From an uncultured Clostridia bacterium (GTDB lineage Bacteria > Bacillota > Clostridia > Oscillospirales > Ruminococcaceae): 64,000 bases of DNA. Positions within the stretch are counted from its first letter, which is position 1; each line of letters starts with the position of its first letter. Below, one piece after another: positions 27,449 to 36,028 of the stretch. The stretch spans positions 1-64,000 of the forward strand of contig CANQPB010000002.1 in NCBI GenBank assembly GCA_947625615.1. The letters are read 5' to 3'. The notes beneath the pieces are model-generated. The model had not been told where the DNA came from and made no database searches. It was given only the letters and a program-made list of their open reading frames with translations. The position numbers and the translations under genes were made by a program.

Positions 27449-27991
27449 ATGCAGCTTGACGAAAAAATTTCCGTTATAGAGGCTATCTTGTTTGCAAGCG
27501 GGGATCCCGTGGAGACGGACAGGCTTGCTTTAAGCGCGGGCGTAGATATTTCCGATATTCACAGGCTAATCGCGGTGCTAAATTCCGAATATTCCGAGCG
27601 CGGCTCGGCGCTGGAGGTTTTAAAGCTTGAGGACAGCTACCAGCTCGCCACGCGGGAGGGTTTTGCGCCCTATATCAAAGCTGCCCTCGAATCCAAGCGA
27701 TCGGCAACGCTTTCGCCCGCCTCAATGGAGACGCTGACTATAATAGCGTATAATCAGCCTGTGACAAGAAGCTTTGTTGAGGACGTCAGGGGCGTAGATT
27801 CGAGCGGGGTCATATCAAATCTTTTGGAAAAAGAGCTCATCGAGGAGGCAGGCAGGCTGGACGTCCCCGGGAGGCCGGTAACGTTTAAGACCACCGCGAA
27901 TTTCCTAAGATGCTTTGGCCTCGCTTCGATAGCGGATCTGCCGCCGCTTCCGAGCGACAATTCGCAGGTGACATTCGACGACGTAGGATAG
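27449..27991 (+). CDS. scpB: Segregation and condensation protein B
   Basis: Winged-helix partner of ScpA in the SMC-ScpAB condensin. The 180-residue protein has VIEAILFASGDPV near the start and the family motif ETLTIIAYNQPVTRSFVEDVRGVDSSGVI near 95-125. Starts immediately after the scpA TAA, so translational coupling is expected. Confidence 0.95.
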   Translation: MQLDEKISVIEAILFASGDPVETDRLALSAGVDISDIHRLIAVLNSEYSERGSALEVLKLEDSYQLATREGFAPYIKAALESKRSATLSPASMETLTIIAYNQPVTRSFVEDVRGVDSSGVISNLLEKELIEEAGRLDVPGRPVTFKTTANFLRCFGLASIADLPPLPSDNSQVTFDDVG

Positions 27992-28030
27992 GAAAATCTC
28001 AGACAAAATCGGAAAGGGGAGGATAGCTGC

Positions 28031-28843
28031 GTGACTGCGCTATGGGTTATTCTCGGCGTTATTGCGGCGATAATTATTTTTATCGTTATCCTCCTGCATA
28101 TTTCCGTGAGGGCATATGTCTCGGCTGATATGCACAGCCTGAACGTCAGGATAAAATATCTTTGGTTCAATTTGTTCAGCCTCGATTTGCCGGAGAAAAA
28201 AACCTCCGAGACAGCCGCGGGCGCTGAAAGCTTCCCGAAGCCCCGTGATGACGCCCCGGAAATTGAAATTGAGGAGATCCCTGAGGTCGATTCTACGGAT
28301 AACGCCGATATAAAGCCCGCCGAAAAGCCCCCGGAAACAAAAGAAGTGGACAGGGCCGAGGAATCTGAGAAAAGCGGATCTGACGAGGAGGATTCGCTGG
28401 ACGCTTCCGAAAGGCCGGAGGCAAAGCCTACGCTCCTTGAGATGTGGAACGAGTATAAAAAATACATTCCGGCGGGGAAAAAGGTCTTCAGAAAGCTTTT
28501 AAAACTTATAAGGTTCTATGGGCTGAATATATCTCTGAAAATCGGCAGCGAAGACCCCTATAAAGCCGGCGTGAATTTCGGCAGGCTGAACGCTTTATTT
28601 TATAACGCATTGGCGCTTTTGTGCTGTTTGTTCAGCGTGAAAATTGAGCATACTGAAATCAGCTGCGACTTTGAAAAAAAGGTTACCGAATTTTCCCTTA
28701 AAACCGGGATATACGTCCGCCCGAGCGCGGTTTTGGCGCTGGCGGCATATGTCGGGATATATTACCTGAAGATACGCAAAAGTATGGAAAAACTTAAAAA
28801 TAACGCAGAAATTAAGGCAAAGGAGAATGATTCAGATGAATGA
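28031..28843 (+). CDS. DUF2953-family membrane protein
   Basis: A 270-residue protein with an N-terminal membrane helix (~5-25), a long acidic Glu/Asp/Pro/Lys linker (~65-135), and a C-terminal DUF2953-like part (~150-255; KIGSEDPYKAGVNFGRLNALFY) that typically precedes YtfJ in sporulating Bacillota. GTG start. Function unknown, but its coupling to ytfJ (overlap of 8 bases with the next start) suggests a spore-related role by association. Confidence 0.8.
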   Translation: MTALWVILGVIAAIIIFIVILLHISVRAYVSADMHSLNVRIKYLWFNLFSLDLPEKKTSETAAGAESFPKPRDDAPEIEIEEIPEVDSTDNADIKPAEKPPETKEVDRAEESEKSGSDEEDSLDASERPEAKPTLLEMWNEYKKYIPAGKKVFRKLLKLIRFYGLNISLKIGSEDPYKAGVNFGRLNALFYNALALLCCLFSVKIEHTEISCDFEKKVTEFSLKTGIYVRPSAVLALAAYVGIYYLKIRKSMEKLKNNAEIKAKENDSDE

Positions 28844-29252
28844 GAAAAACACAAATCTGGAAATTTTAGTTAAAACTGCGATTGAAAAAATCAAGGAGAT
28901 GATCGACGTCGACACCGTCATCGGAAAGCCGATAGTCACCGAGAACGGAACGACTATAATACCCGTTTCAAGGGTGTCGGTCGGCTTCGGCGGCGGCGGA
29001 TCTGATCTGCCTACAAAGCAGGCGGCAAATCTCTTTGGCGGCGGCGCGGGCGGCGGAGTTTCTATACAGCCGATAGCATTTATTACCATCATGCCGGACG
29101 GAAACGTCAAGCTTTTGCAGATGACTATAAACGCTCCCAAGGAAAACGCGGCACTGGCGCTTATTCCCGATGTTGTCGACAAGATCACCGGAATAATTTC
29201 TAAGGGAAAATCGGGGGCATCTTCCGACGGCGACGAGGCCGCGGCCGACTGA
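28836..29252 (+). CDS. ytfJ: GerW-family sporulation protein YtfJ
   Basis: A 138-residue protein with the family core VDTVIGKPIV..TTIIPVSRVSVGFGGGGSD and a Gly-rich AGGGVSIQPIAFITI. In Bacillus YtfJ is a forespore protein needed for spore germination properties. The ATG at 28836 is 10 bases after AGGAG, better than the ATG at 28827 which abuts it. Last gene of the M50-scpAB-DUF2953-ytfJ run before dacF. Confidence 0.92.
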   Translation: MNEKNTNLEILVKTAIEKIKEMIDVDTVIGKPIVTENGTTIIPVSRVSVGFGGGGSDLPTKQAANLFGGGAGGGVSIQPIAFITIMPDGNVKLLQMTINAPKENAALALIPDVVDKITGIISKGKSGASSDGDEAAAD

Positions 29253-29321
29253 GCGCGTATTTTTTAAGAGCTTCGGCATAAACTATCTTCCGAAAATACC
29301 GGTCTTATCGGAGGATTGTTT

Positions 29322-30398
29322 ATGGAATATATTAAAAAAATGGTCGTCTGCCTTATCTGCCTTGCCGCTATTGCGACGGTAATATGCATAAATCTTCGCG
29401 CGGAGGACGTCATATCAAACGCCAAGGCTGAGATTTTGATAGACGCCGAAAGCGGCAGGGTCGTCCACGAAAAAAACGCAGACATTAAGCTCCAGATGGC
29501 GAGCACCACAAAAATAATGACCGCGATTCTGACAATAGAATCGGGGGATTTAGACGCGCCCTTTACCGTCGACAGCGAGGCCATTAAGGTCGAGGGGTCG
29601 TCTATGGGCCTTTTAGAGGGCGACAGGGTAACAAAGCGGATTTTATGCTACGGAATGCTGCTGCCGAGCGGCAACGACGCCGCGAATGCCTCGGCGGTGG
29701 CGGTCTGCGGCGATGTAAAAAAGTTTGTCGGTCTTATGAATCTAAAGGCAAAGGAGCTCGGCCTCAGCTCCACTCATTTTGTAACGCCGTCGGGTCTTGA
29801 CGATTTTACAGACGATCACTATTCAACCGCCCGCGACATGGCAAAGCTCACCGCATATGCGCTTAAAAACGATATATTTCGCGAGATTTGCTCGACAAAA
29901 TCGATAAGCCTCGATCTGGGCGGGAGAAGCCTGTGGCTCTCGAACACAAATAAGCTGCTTTCAAGCTGCGACGGCGTTTACGGCGTCAAGACCGGTTTCA
30001 CCGACAAGGCGGGCCGCTGTCTTATCTCCGCCTGCGAGCGGGACGGGATAGACCTCATCTGCGTCACCTTAAGCGACGCCACCGACTGGATAGACCATAA
30101 AAGCATGTATGATTACGGCTTTTCCTGCCTTGAAAAAGTTGATTTCGGCGGGGAGACCTTTGAGGTAAACGCCGTCGGGGGACCGGACGGCGTTTTGGAG
30201 GCAAAGAGTGAAAGCATGAGCCTGACCCTTGAAAAGGGCGATAGAGAACGCATCGAAAAGACGGTGATCCTGCCGGGATTTGTCTACGCCCCGGCGGGGC
30301 CTGAGGACGTTATCGGGCAGGTGATATACCGGCTCGACGGAGGGGTGCTTGCGATCGCCGACATTAAACTTACTAAGGAACTCACAAAAGCCGGATAA
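29322..30398 (+). CDS. D-alanyl-D-alanine carboxypeptidase (DacF-like, S11 family)
   Basis: Trims the terminal D-Ala from peptidoglycan stem peptides outside the cell. The 358-residue protein has an uncleaved-anchor or signal segment (~5-25), the SxxK motif MASTTKIMT with Ser near residue 60, SGN near 115 (LLPSGNDAANA), and KTG near 223 (GVKTGFTDKAG), plus a C-terminal beta domain. ATG at 29322 is 7 bases after GGAGG; a TTG at 29316 is an unlikely alternative. Proximity to ytfJ suggests the sporulation-type DacF/DacB group. Confidence 0.92.
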   Translation: MEYIKKMVVCLICLAAIATVICINLRAEDVISNAKAEILIDAESGRVVHEKNADIKLQMASTTKIMTAILTIESGDLDAPFTVDSEAIKVEGSSMGLLEGDRVTKRILCYGMLLPSGNDAANASAVAVCGDVKKFVGLMNLKAKELGLSSTHFVTPSGLDDFTDDHYSTARDMAKLTAYALKNDIFREICSTKSISLDLGGRSLWLSNTNKLLSSCDGVYGVKTGFTDKAGRCLISACERDGIDLICVTLSDATDWIDHKSMYDYGFSCLEKVDFGGETFEVNAVGGPDGVLEAKSESMSLTLEKGDRERIEKTVILPGFVYAPAGPEDVIGQVIYRLDGGVLAIADIKLTKELTKAG

Positions 30399-30413
30399 AA
30401 GCGAGGACATAAC

Positions 30414-31190
30414 ATGGACATAAGGATTCAGAAAATAATCAGCGACAGCGGCTATTGCTCGCGGCGAAAGGCCGAGGAGCTTATAGCCGCCGGGCGCGTT
30501 AAGGTAAACGGCCGCCAATGCGGCCTGGGCGACAAGGCCGATCCGTCTAAAGATATAATAAGCATTGACGGAATAAACATCGACACCCCTGCAAAGCAGG
30601 AGCATGTCTATTATATGCTCAATAAGCCGAGGGGATATGTCACCACCGCCTCAGACGAGCTCGACCGCCGCTGTGTTATGGATCTCATGGAGGGTGTGAC
30701 CGAGAGGGTTTATCCCGTCGGCAGGCTTGACAGAAACTCCGAGGGGCTTTTACTGCTGACAAACGACGGCGACCTCGCCAATAAGATAATGCACCCGCGG
30801 GGACATATCTCAAAGACTTACCGCGTCACCGTAAGGCCGAGCGTTTCTGAGGAGCAGCTCACGCTTTTGACGGAGGGCGTCGAGATAGACGGCAAAAAGA
30901 CGCTTCCCGCAACGGTGAACGTACTTACAAGTGAAGAGGGCAGGGTAGTGCTGCAGCTTACCATAAGAGAGGGCCGCAACCGCCAGATAAGAAAGATGTG
31001 CGAGGCAGTCGGGCTTGAGGTGGCAAGGCTGAAAAGGATATCCGTCGGCCCGATAAGGCTCGGTATGTTGAAGCCGGGCGAATACCGCGAGCTTACGCCG
31101 CAGGAGCTTTCGGCGCTCCGCGCGGCGGTCAGAAAAGGAGAGGAAAATAATGCTTCAGATAATAAAAAAAGACGGAACCAAAGGCTATGA
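30414..31190 (+). CDS. rluB: RluB/RsuA-family rRNA pseudouridine synthase
   Basis: Isomerises uridine in 23S (or 16S) rRNA. The 258-residue enzyme has an N-terminal S4 RNA-binding domain (QKIISDSGYCSRRKAEELIAAGRVKVNG) and the catalytic GRLDRNSEGLLLLTNDG motif containing the essential aspartate near residue 105, followed by REGRNRQIRKMCEAVG. Its 3' end overlaps the next gene by 41 bases, an unusually long overlap in a different frame. Confidence 0.93.
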   Translation: MDIRIQKIISDSGYCSRRKAEELIAAGRVKVNGRQCGLGDKADPSKDIISIDGINIDTPAKQEHVYYMLNKPRGYVTTASDELDRRCVMDLMEGVTERVYPVGRLDRNSEGLLLLTNDGDLANKIMHPRGHISKTYRVTVRPSVSEEQLTLLTEGVEIDGKKTLPATVNVLTSEEGRVVLQLTIREGRNRQIRKMCEAVGLEVARLKRISVGPIRLGMLKPGEYRELTPQELSALRAAVRKGEENNASDNKKRRNQRL

Positions 31191-31524
31191 GAGCGTTCTT
31201 GGGGATCTCGGGCTTTCGGAAAACAAAAATGTCATGATCTCGGAAGCCGTCGACGGCGAAAAGGTGAACGGCTACGGAATTTACGAGCTGAGACCTGACG
31301 AAGAAGTCATATATAAAATTTCCGACGGCGGCGATCTTATGCTTGCAGACGGGATTTTGCGCAGCATACTCTTTCTTGCCGCCCTCAGGGGAGTGGAAAA
31401 GGCTGTCTTTGAATGCGGAAGTGAAAAGCTGACCAACCGCCTCGGTATCTTAAAGGACGGAACCGTTCTTGAGCCGATATCCGACATTTTCGGCGGCTGC
31501 GAGAGCTGCAAGGCAAACGGCTGA
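31150..31524 (+). CDS. Conserved hypothetical protein with a GNAT-like beta-alpha core
   Basis: A 124-residue protein of unknown family. It is rich in acidic residues, has a GYGIYELRP strand, a DGILRSILFLAALRGVEKAVFE helix-strand that resembles the acetyl-CoA-binding half of small GNAT proteins, and ends CESCKANG with a CxxC. It is too short for a standard acetyltransferase and lacks a clear Q/RxxGxG/A motif, so activity is doubtful. It starts inside rluB with an AAAGGAGAGG RBS, which supports it as a real, coupled gene. Confidence 0.6.
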   Translation: MLQIIKKDGTKGYESVLGDLGLSENKNVMISEAVDGEKVNGYGIYELRPDEEVIYKISDGGDLMLADGILRSILFLAALRGVEKAVFECGSEKLTNRLGILKDGTVLEPISDIFGGCESCKANG

Positions 31525-31579
31525 CAACACGCCGCTTGCGGTACTTATAAAACTTAATCAAATCTTAATCTATGACATA

Positions 31580-31608
31580 TTGATTCTTAATTTTCGACAG
31601 TATATAAT
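31580..31608 (+). promoter_or_regulatory. Candidate sigma-A promoter with almost no leader
   Basis: TTGATT (31580-31585), 17-base spacer, perfect TATAAT (31603-31608). The expected transcript start (about 31615) falls at the GTG at 31614 and 11 bases before the ATG at 31626. Confidence 0.5.
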
Positions 31609-31625
31609 GGGCGGTGACAGACAAA

Positions 31626-32153
31626 ATGCGTAAATTAAGCTTTCGCATGGCTTTCGGCGGCATAGCGGCGGCGCTCTGCATTATTGCAATGCTTCTTGCC
31701 GCGATAATTCCCTTTGCGACATATGCCTGCCCGATGATCGCCGGGTTTATAATTTACATCGTCAGCCTTGAATGCGGCCGCAGCACCGCCATAGCCTCCT
31801 ATATAAGCGTGGCAGCGCTTTTGATGATCCTTTCCCCGGAAAAGGAATCGGCGCTTTTGTTCGCAACATTTTTCGGCTACTATCCCATGCTCAGCATTTA
31901 CACCGACAGGATAAAATCGCGGATCGTCCGCTGGGTGATAAGGCTTTTGGTCTTCAACGTCACATGCGTGATAAGCTATCTGATACTTATGAAGATATTC
32001 GTCGCCGTGAGCAGCGAGGAATTCACCGTCTATTCGACAGCTTTTCTTTTACTGTCGGGAAACGCGCTTATAGTCGTCTTCGACAAAGCCGTTCACGTTC
32101 TGTCAGATTACTATCAAAATAGGCTTCGCAAGAAGCTTTTCAGGAGAAAATAA
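31626..32153 (+). CDS. Small polytopic membrane protein, unknown family
   Basis: A 175-residue protein with about five hydrophobic helices (AFGGIAAALCIIAMLLAAI, CPMIAGFIIYIVSLECG, ISVAALLMIL, ALLFATFFGYYPMLSIY, LLVFNVTCVISYLILM), reminiscent of ECF-transporter substrate-binding components but with no recognisable specificity motif. The GTG at 31614 would add four residues but coincides with the predicted transcript start, and no Shine-Dalgarno precedes either codon. Followed 30 bases later by a DedA-superfamily gene. Confidence 0.65.
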   Translation: MRKLSFRMAFGGIAAALCIIAMLLAAIIPFATYACPMIAGFIIYIVSLECGRSTAIASYISVAALLMILSPEKESALLFATFFGYYPMLSIYTDRIKSRIVRWVIRLLVFNVTCVISYLILMKIFVAVSSEEFTVYSTAFLLLSGNALIVVFDKAVHVLSDYYQNRLRKKLFRRK

Positions 32154-32183
32154 GAAAGCAGGTTTATAAGTTGGGTGATGTGA

Positions 32184-32891
32184 ATGTCTGATAAAACGAA
32201 AAAGGCGATCCGAATTGCGGCGCTCGTTATCTTTGCGCTTGTAATGATAGGCCTGACGGTTTTGTGCTGGCAGGTCGTGAAGATGCTTTCAAGCGAAGAG
32301 GGCCGCGAAAAGCTTGAATTTCTCGTAAGAGACAATATCGTTTTAGGAATTATTGTATTCGTACTTTTGCAGGTTTTGCAGGTGGTTGTGGCGCTTATCC
32401 CCGGCGCCGTTATACAGATACTCGGCGGGGTGCTTTTCGGCGGCTTCTGGGGGACTGTATTCTGCTTTGCGGGCACCCTTTTGGGCGAGGTCGCGGTATT
32501 CTACCTTGTAAAGCGGCTCGGCATGCCGATAATCGAGGCGCTTTCCGGCGAGGACGGAATAAAGCAGTTTTCATTCCTAAAAGATTCAAAAAAATGCGAG
32601 CTTGCGGTGTTTATTCTATTTCTGCTGCCCCTGCCCAAAGACGCGCTGACATATTTTGCTCCGCTGACAAAGATGAAGCCGTCGACGTTTTTTGTGCTCT
32701 CAATGGCCGCGAGGACGCCCGCTATAATAGTTTCGAATATTTTCGGCTCAAGCCTCAGCCAGGGCAATACCTTTATTGCGGTGGCGATCTTTATAGCCGT
32801 GGCAGTTATAGGAATCGTCTGCATTTTATATAAGGACAGGATAATGGACGCCCTCCGCCGCAGAATACGCCCGCACATTAAGGCAAAATGA
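32184..32891 (+). CDS. TVP38/TMEM64 (DedA superfamily) membrane protein
   Basis: A 235-residue integral membrane protein. The family signature is visible in IPGAVIQILGGVLFGGFWGTVFCFAGTLLGEVAVFYLVKRLG and in the second half LLPLPKDALTYFAPLTKMKPSTFFVLSMAARTPA. DedA-superfamily members include proteins that flip undecaprenyl phosphate or phospholipids; this branch is not functionally defined. It ends in a clear terminator. Confidence 0.88.
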   Translation: MSDKTKKAIRIAALVIFALVMIGLTVLCWQVVKMLSSEEGREKLEFLVRDNIVLGIIVFVLLQVLQVVVALIPGAVIQILGGVLFGGFWGTVFCFAGTLLGEVAVFYLVKRLGMPIIEALSGEDGIKQFSFLKDSKKCELAVFILFLLPLPKDALTYFAPLTKMKPSTFFVLSMAARTPAIIVSNIFGSSLSQGNTFIAVAIFIAVAVIGIVCILYKDRIMDALRRRIRPHIKAK

Positions 32892-32894
32892 CTT

Positions 32895-32928
32895 AAACAG
32901 GTCTATAAAGGCCTGTTTTATTTTGTCA
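32895..32928 (+). terminator. Rho-independent terminator after the TVP38 gene
   Basis: AAACAGG/CCTGTTT stem around a loop of about ten bases, followed by TATTTTGT, isolating the GH115 gene downstream. Confidence 0.75.
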
Positions 32929-32952
32929 TATGCGCTTTAAGAGGTTCTGTTC

Positions 32953-32992
32953 TTGCAATTTAGTATATTTCTTTTGCAAAAAAGTATATTTT
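32953..32992 (+). repeat. Two tandem 19-bp repeats upstream of the GH115 promoter
   Basis: Copies at 32953-32971 and 32974-32992 share TTGCAA, then three A/T bases, then AGTATATTT, with only a few mismatches, at a period of 21 bp (two helix turns). They lie just upstream of the promoter, where an activator such as an AraC-type protein would bind the same face of the DNA. Confidence 0.65.
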
Positions 32993-33003
32993 TCAAAAAA
33001 CTG

Positions 33004-33032
33004 TGGAAAATTCCGCCGCGGTATGCTATACT
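33004..33032 (+). promoter_or_regulatory. Promoter of the GH115 gene
   Basis: TGGAAA (33004-33009), 17-base spacer, extended TGCTATACT -10 (33027-33032). The weak -35 fits a promoter that needs an activator. Confidence 0.6.
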
Positions 33033-33040
33033 TTACCGCG
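33017..33040. promoter_or_regulatory. Inverted repeat surrounding the -10 of the GH115 promoter
   Basis: CGCGGTA (33017-33023) and TACCGCG (33034-33040), perfect 7-bp arms separated by 10 bases that contain the -10 hexamer. The position is what is expected of a repressor operator. Confidence 0.55.
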
Positions 33041-33070
33041 AAGAATTTTTCTGTGAAAAGGAGAGTATGT

Positions 33071-36028
33071 ATGGGTTGTTTTAACATTTTTCGCGAGGGC
33101 AGGCTCTGCGATATTCTTGTAGACGAAGGCGCGTTTGAGGGCGTAAAGCGGATCGCCGGCGTTCATGCCGAGGATATCAGCCTTGTCTGCGGCCGGAAGC
33201 CTGAGGTCGTCACGGATCTGTCAAAGGTAAAATCCAAAAGCGTCCTGATTTTCGGAACGATCGGAAAAAGCGAATATATCGACCGACTTGAAAAAAGCGG
33301 GAAAATCTTGACCGCCAGTGTTGCGGGAAAAAGAGAGGTTTACGGAATCAGCCATGTAACCTCGCCGTTTGAGGGGATAGACGAGGCGCTGGTAGTAGTC
33401 GGCTCGGACAAGAGGGGAACCATCTACGGAATTTTTGATATATCCGAAAAAATCGGCGTTTCGCCGCTTGTTTATTGGGGAGACGTTGTTCCGAAAATGC
33501 GCGGCGAGGTGACCGTAGACTACGGCTGCGGGTTCACCTCAAAAGAGCCTTCGGTAAGATACCGCGGCCTGTTCATAAACGACGACTGGCCGGCATTCGG
33601 CGGCTGGTGCCATAAGCGCTTCGGCGGATATAACGCCAAGGCATACGATCCCGTTTTCCAGCTTATTTTAAGGCTTAAGGGCAACTATCTCTGGCCGGCG
33701 ATGTGGACGGGAATCTTCTCGGAGGAGGGACCCGGCCTCGCCAATGCTGAGCTTGCCGATATCTACGGAATAGTCATGGGTGCTTCGCACCACGAGCCGA
33801 TGTGCCGCGCCGGCGCCGAGTGGCAGAAGATCTACAAAAAATACGGCGATAGCAACGCCTGGAGCTTTATTTCGAATAAGGACGCCATTACCGAATTCTG
33901 GCGGGACGGCTTAAAGCGCAACAAGGACTTCGAAAACGTCATCACCGTCGGAATGCGCGGCGAGAACGATTCGCTGCTCCTCGGCAAGAACGCCACCTTA
34001 GAGGACAACATAAACGTCCTCAGAAGCGTTATAAACACTCAGAACGATCTTATGCGTGAGATAATCAACCCCGATCTTAAAAAGATCCCGCGCATGCTTG
34101 CGCTTTACTATGAGGTTGAGGATTTCTATCACGGAGACAAGACCGCAAAGGGCCTAAAAAACTGGGAAGCCCTTGACGGCGCCATTTTAATGCTCTGCGA
34201 CGACACCTATGCAAACCTCAGATTCTTGCCCGACGAGACAGACCGCGACCACAACGGCGGCTTCGGCATGTATTACCACTACGACTATCACGGCGCCTCT
34301 ATATCCTACGAATGGATGAACACAAACCGCCTTTCGAAGACATGGGAGCAGATGACCATGGCTTACGACTACAACATTCGCGAGCTGTGGATAGTCAACC
34401 TCGGAGATATAAAGGGCCTTGAATATCCTCTCTGCTACTTCATGAGCCTTGCCTACGACTTTGAAAAGTACGGTTCCACCGCGCTGAACAGCGTTGAGGG
34501 CTTCGTTAGAGACTGGATAGAACAGCAGTACGGCGGTTGGCTCACAAAAAGCCAGCTTGAGGACGTTTACACCGTTATCAACGGCTACACGAAGTACAAC
34601 AACGCCCGCACGCCGGAATCTATGAACCAAAACGTCTACGCGCCTATCAATTTCAGAGAGGGCGAGAAGGTCTATAACGAGTGCGAGAATATTATCAAGC
34701 TTGCCGAAAAGCTCTATGCCGACGCGCCTGAGCAAATTAAACCCTCGATATTCTACGAAGTATACTACCCCGCGGTTGCTTCGCTGAATTTTGTTCAGAT
34801 GTCTATAGAGGCAGGCCTGAACGGCTTTTACAGCTCCCACGGAAGCCTTGCCGCGAATAAATATCTCGACTGCGTTAAAAAGCGCGCGGCAATCGACGAC
34901 AGGCTTCACGACGAATACGACAGCCTGCTTGACGGAAAGTGGGTACATATGGCTGATTCGCCCCATCACGGTTTCAGAAGCTGGAACAGCGAAGATTGGC
35001 GCTATCCGACTGTAAGCGAAGTCGTGCCGGTGAACACGGTTAAATCCTATGTTTCCTTTGCGGGCAGCGAGCGCTATTCGATAGGCACCTTCTGGGTGTC
35101 GTCGCCGGTTCTTGAAAACCGCGAATTCATGCGCCCCGACACCGATCATATAACAATAAACATCGAAACCGGCAGCTCGGCCGAGTTGCACTACACGATA
35201 AAATGCAACAGGGATTGGCTACGCTTTGAAAACACGAAGGGCGTCGTTCTGCCCTCGGACGGAATCGCGAGCGTCAACGTCTACTGCGAACGCGACAGGC
35301 TTGAATCCACGGAAGACGTCGCGGACATAACCGTCATCTCGGTATTCAAGTCCGACAAGGTCGTCGAAATTGCCGAGAGCGAGATGTATGACAAGCCTCT
35401 CGGCCGCACCTTTGCGAAGATGAAGGTGTACGCCGGCGGCAAGTACGACTATCCCGCCATGACCTATGTCGAAACCGAGGGATATATTTCCATGGAGGCG
35501 AGCCGGTTCAGCGACGCCCACGCCGCCGACGGTTCGGCCTGGTGCGGGATAGATCACCTTTCAAGGCTCGACACCCCCTCGATGAAGGTGCTCCCCTCGA
35601 CAAAGGCGTTCCTTGCCGTTAATGAGGACAGATATATCTGCGACGACGTACCCTATATGGAATACAGCTTTGCCGCCCAAAATGACGGCGAATATGAGCT
35701 CGCCCTCTACCTCGGGAACCGCAACCCTGTTTCGAAGGACGCACAGCTTAGATTGGGTGTAAAGATAAACGGCGGCGAGATAAACATTCTTCACACCACC
35801 GAGCCGGGCTATAAGCCGGGAATGCACGGCAGCCGCGCCTGGGGCAAGGAGGTTCTTGACCGCATTCGCATAGTCAAGACAAAGATAAATGTGCAAAAGG
35901 GTCTCAACAAGCTGAGAATCTACGGCGGCGACCCGAATATCCTCGTCGAGAAGCTTGTGGCATATCCTGTCGGCCATGAGCCGGCTAAGACCTATTTCGG
36001 CGCCCCCGAAAGCTATCTTATAAAATGA
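33071..36028 (+). CDS. Glycoside hydrolase family 115 (alpha-glucuronidase-like)
   Basis: A 985-residue GH115 enzyme; characterised members remove 4-O-methyl-glucuronic acid from xylan. Family segments: GLFINDDWPAFGGWCHKRFGG near residue 166, LKGNYLWPAMWTGIF near 205, MGASHHEPMCRAGAEW near 237, the central catalytic-barrel region, and a C-terminal domain with GYISMEASRFSDAHAADG. No signal peptide, so it acts inside the cell on imported oligosaccharides. The ATG at 33071 follows AAAAGGAGAG; the long upstream in-frame extension runs through the promoter and is not coding. No other xylan gene is in the window. Confidence 0.9.
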   Translation: MGCFNIFREGRLCDILVDEGAFEGVKRIAGVHAEDISLVCGRKPEVVTDLSKVKSKSVLIFGTIGKSEYIDRLEKSGKILTASVAGKREVYGISHVTSPFEGIDEALVVVGSDKRGTIYGIFDISEKIGVSPLVYWGDVVPKMRGEVTVDYGCGFTSKEPSVRYRGLFINDDWPAFGGWCHKRFGGYNAKAYDPVFQLILRLKGNYLWPAMWTGIFSEEGPGLANAELADIYGIVMGASHHEPMCRAGAEWQKIYKKYGDSNAWSFISNKDAITEFWRDGLKRNKDFENVITVGMRGENDSLLLGKNATLEDNINVLRSVINTQNDLMREIINPDLKKIPRMLALYYEVEDFYHGDKTAKGLKNWEALDGAILMLCDDTYANLRFLPDETDRDHNGGFGMYYHYDYHGASISYEWMNTNRLSKTWEQMTMAYDYNIRELWIVNLGDIKGLEYPLCYFMSLAYDFEKYGSTALNSVEGFVRDWIEQQYGGWLTKSQLEDVYTVINGYTKYNNARTPESMNQNVYAPINFREGEKVYNECENIIKLAEKLYADAPEQIKPSIFYEVYYPAVASLNFVQMSIEAGLNGFYSSHGSLAANKYLDCVKKRAAIDDRLHDEYDSLLDGKWVHMADSPHHGFRSWNSEDWRYPTVSEVVPVNTVKSYVSFAGSERYSIGTFWVSSPVLENREFMRPDTDHITINIETGSSAELHYTIKCNRDWLRFENTKGVVLPSDGIASVNVYCERDRLESTEDVADITVISVFKSDKVVEIAESEMYDKPLGRTFAKMKVYAGGKYDYPAMTYVETEGYISMEASRFSDAHAADGSAWCGIDHLSRLDTPSMKVLPSTKAFLAVNEDRYICDDVPYMEYSFAAQNDGEYELALYLGNRNPVSKDAQLRLGVKINGGEINILHTTEPGYKPGMHGSRAWGKEVLDRIRIVKTKINVQKGLNKLRIYGGDPNILVEKLVAYPVGHEPAKTYFGAPESYLIK

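Noticed and set aside
32930-33070. In-frame upstream extension of the GH115 gene
   Set aside because: It runs through the tandem repeats and promoter and has no RBS; the ATG at 33071 has a good RBS.
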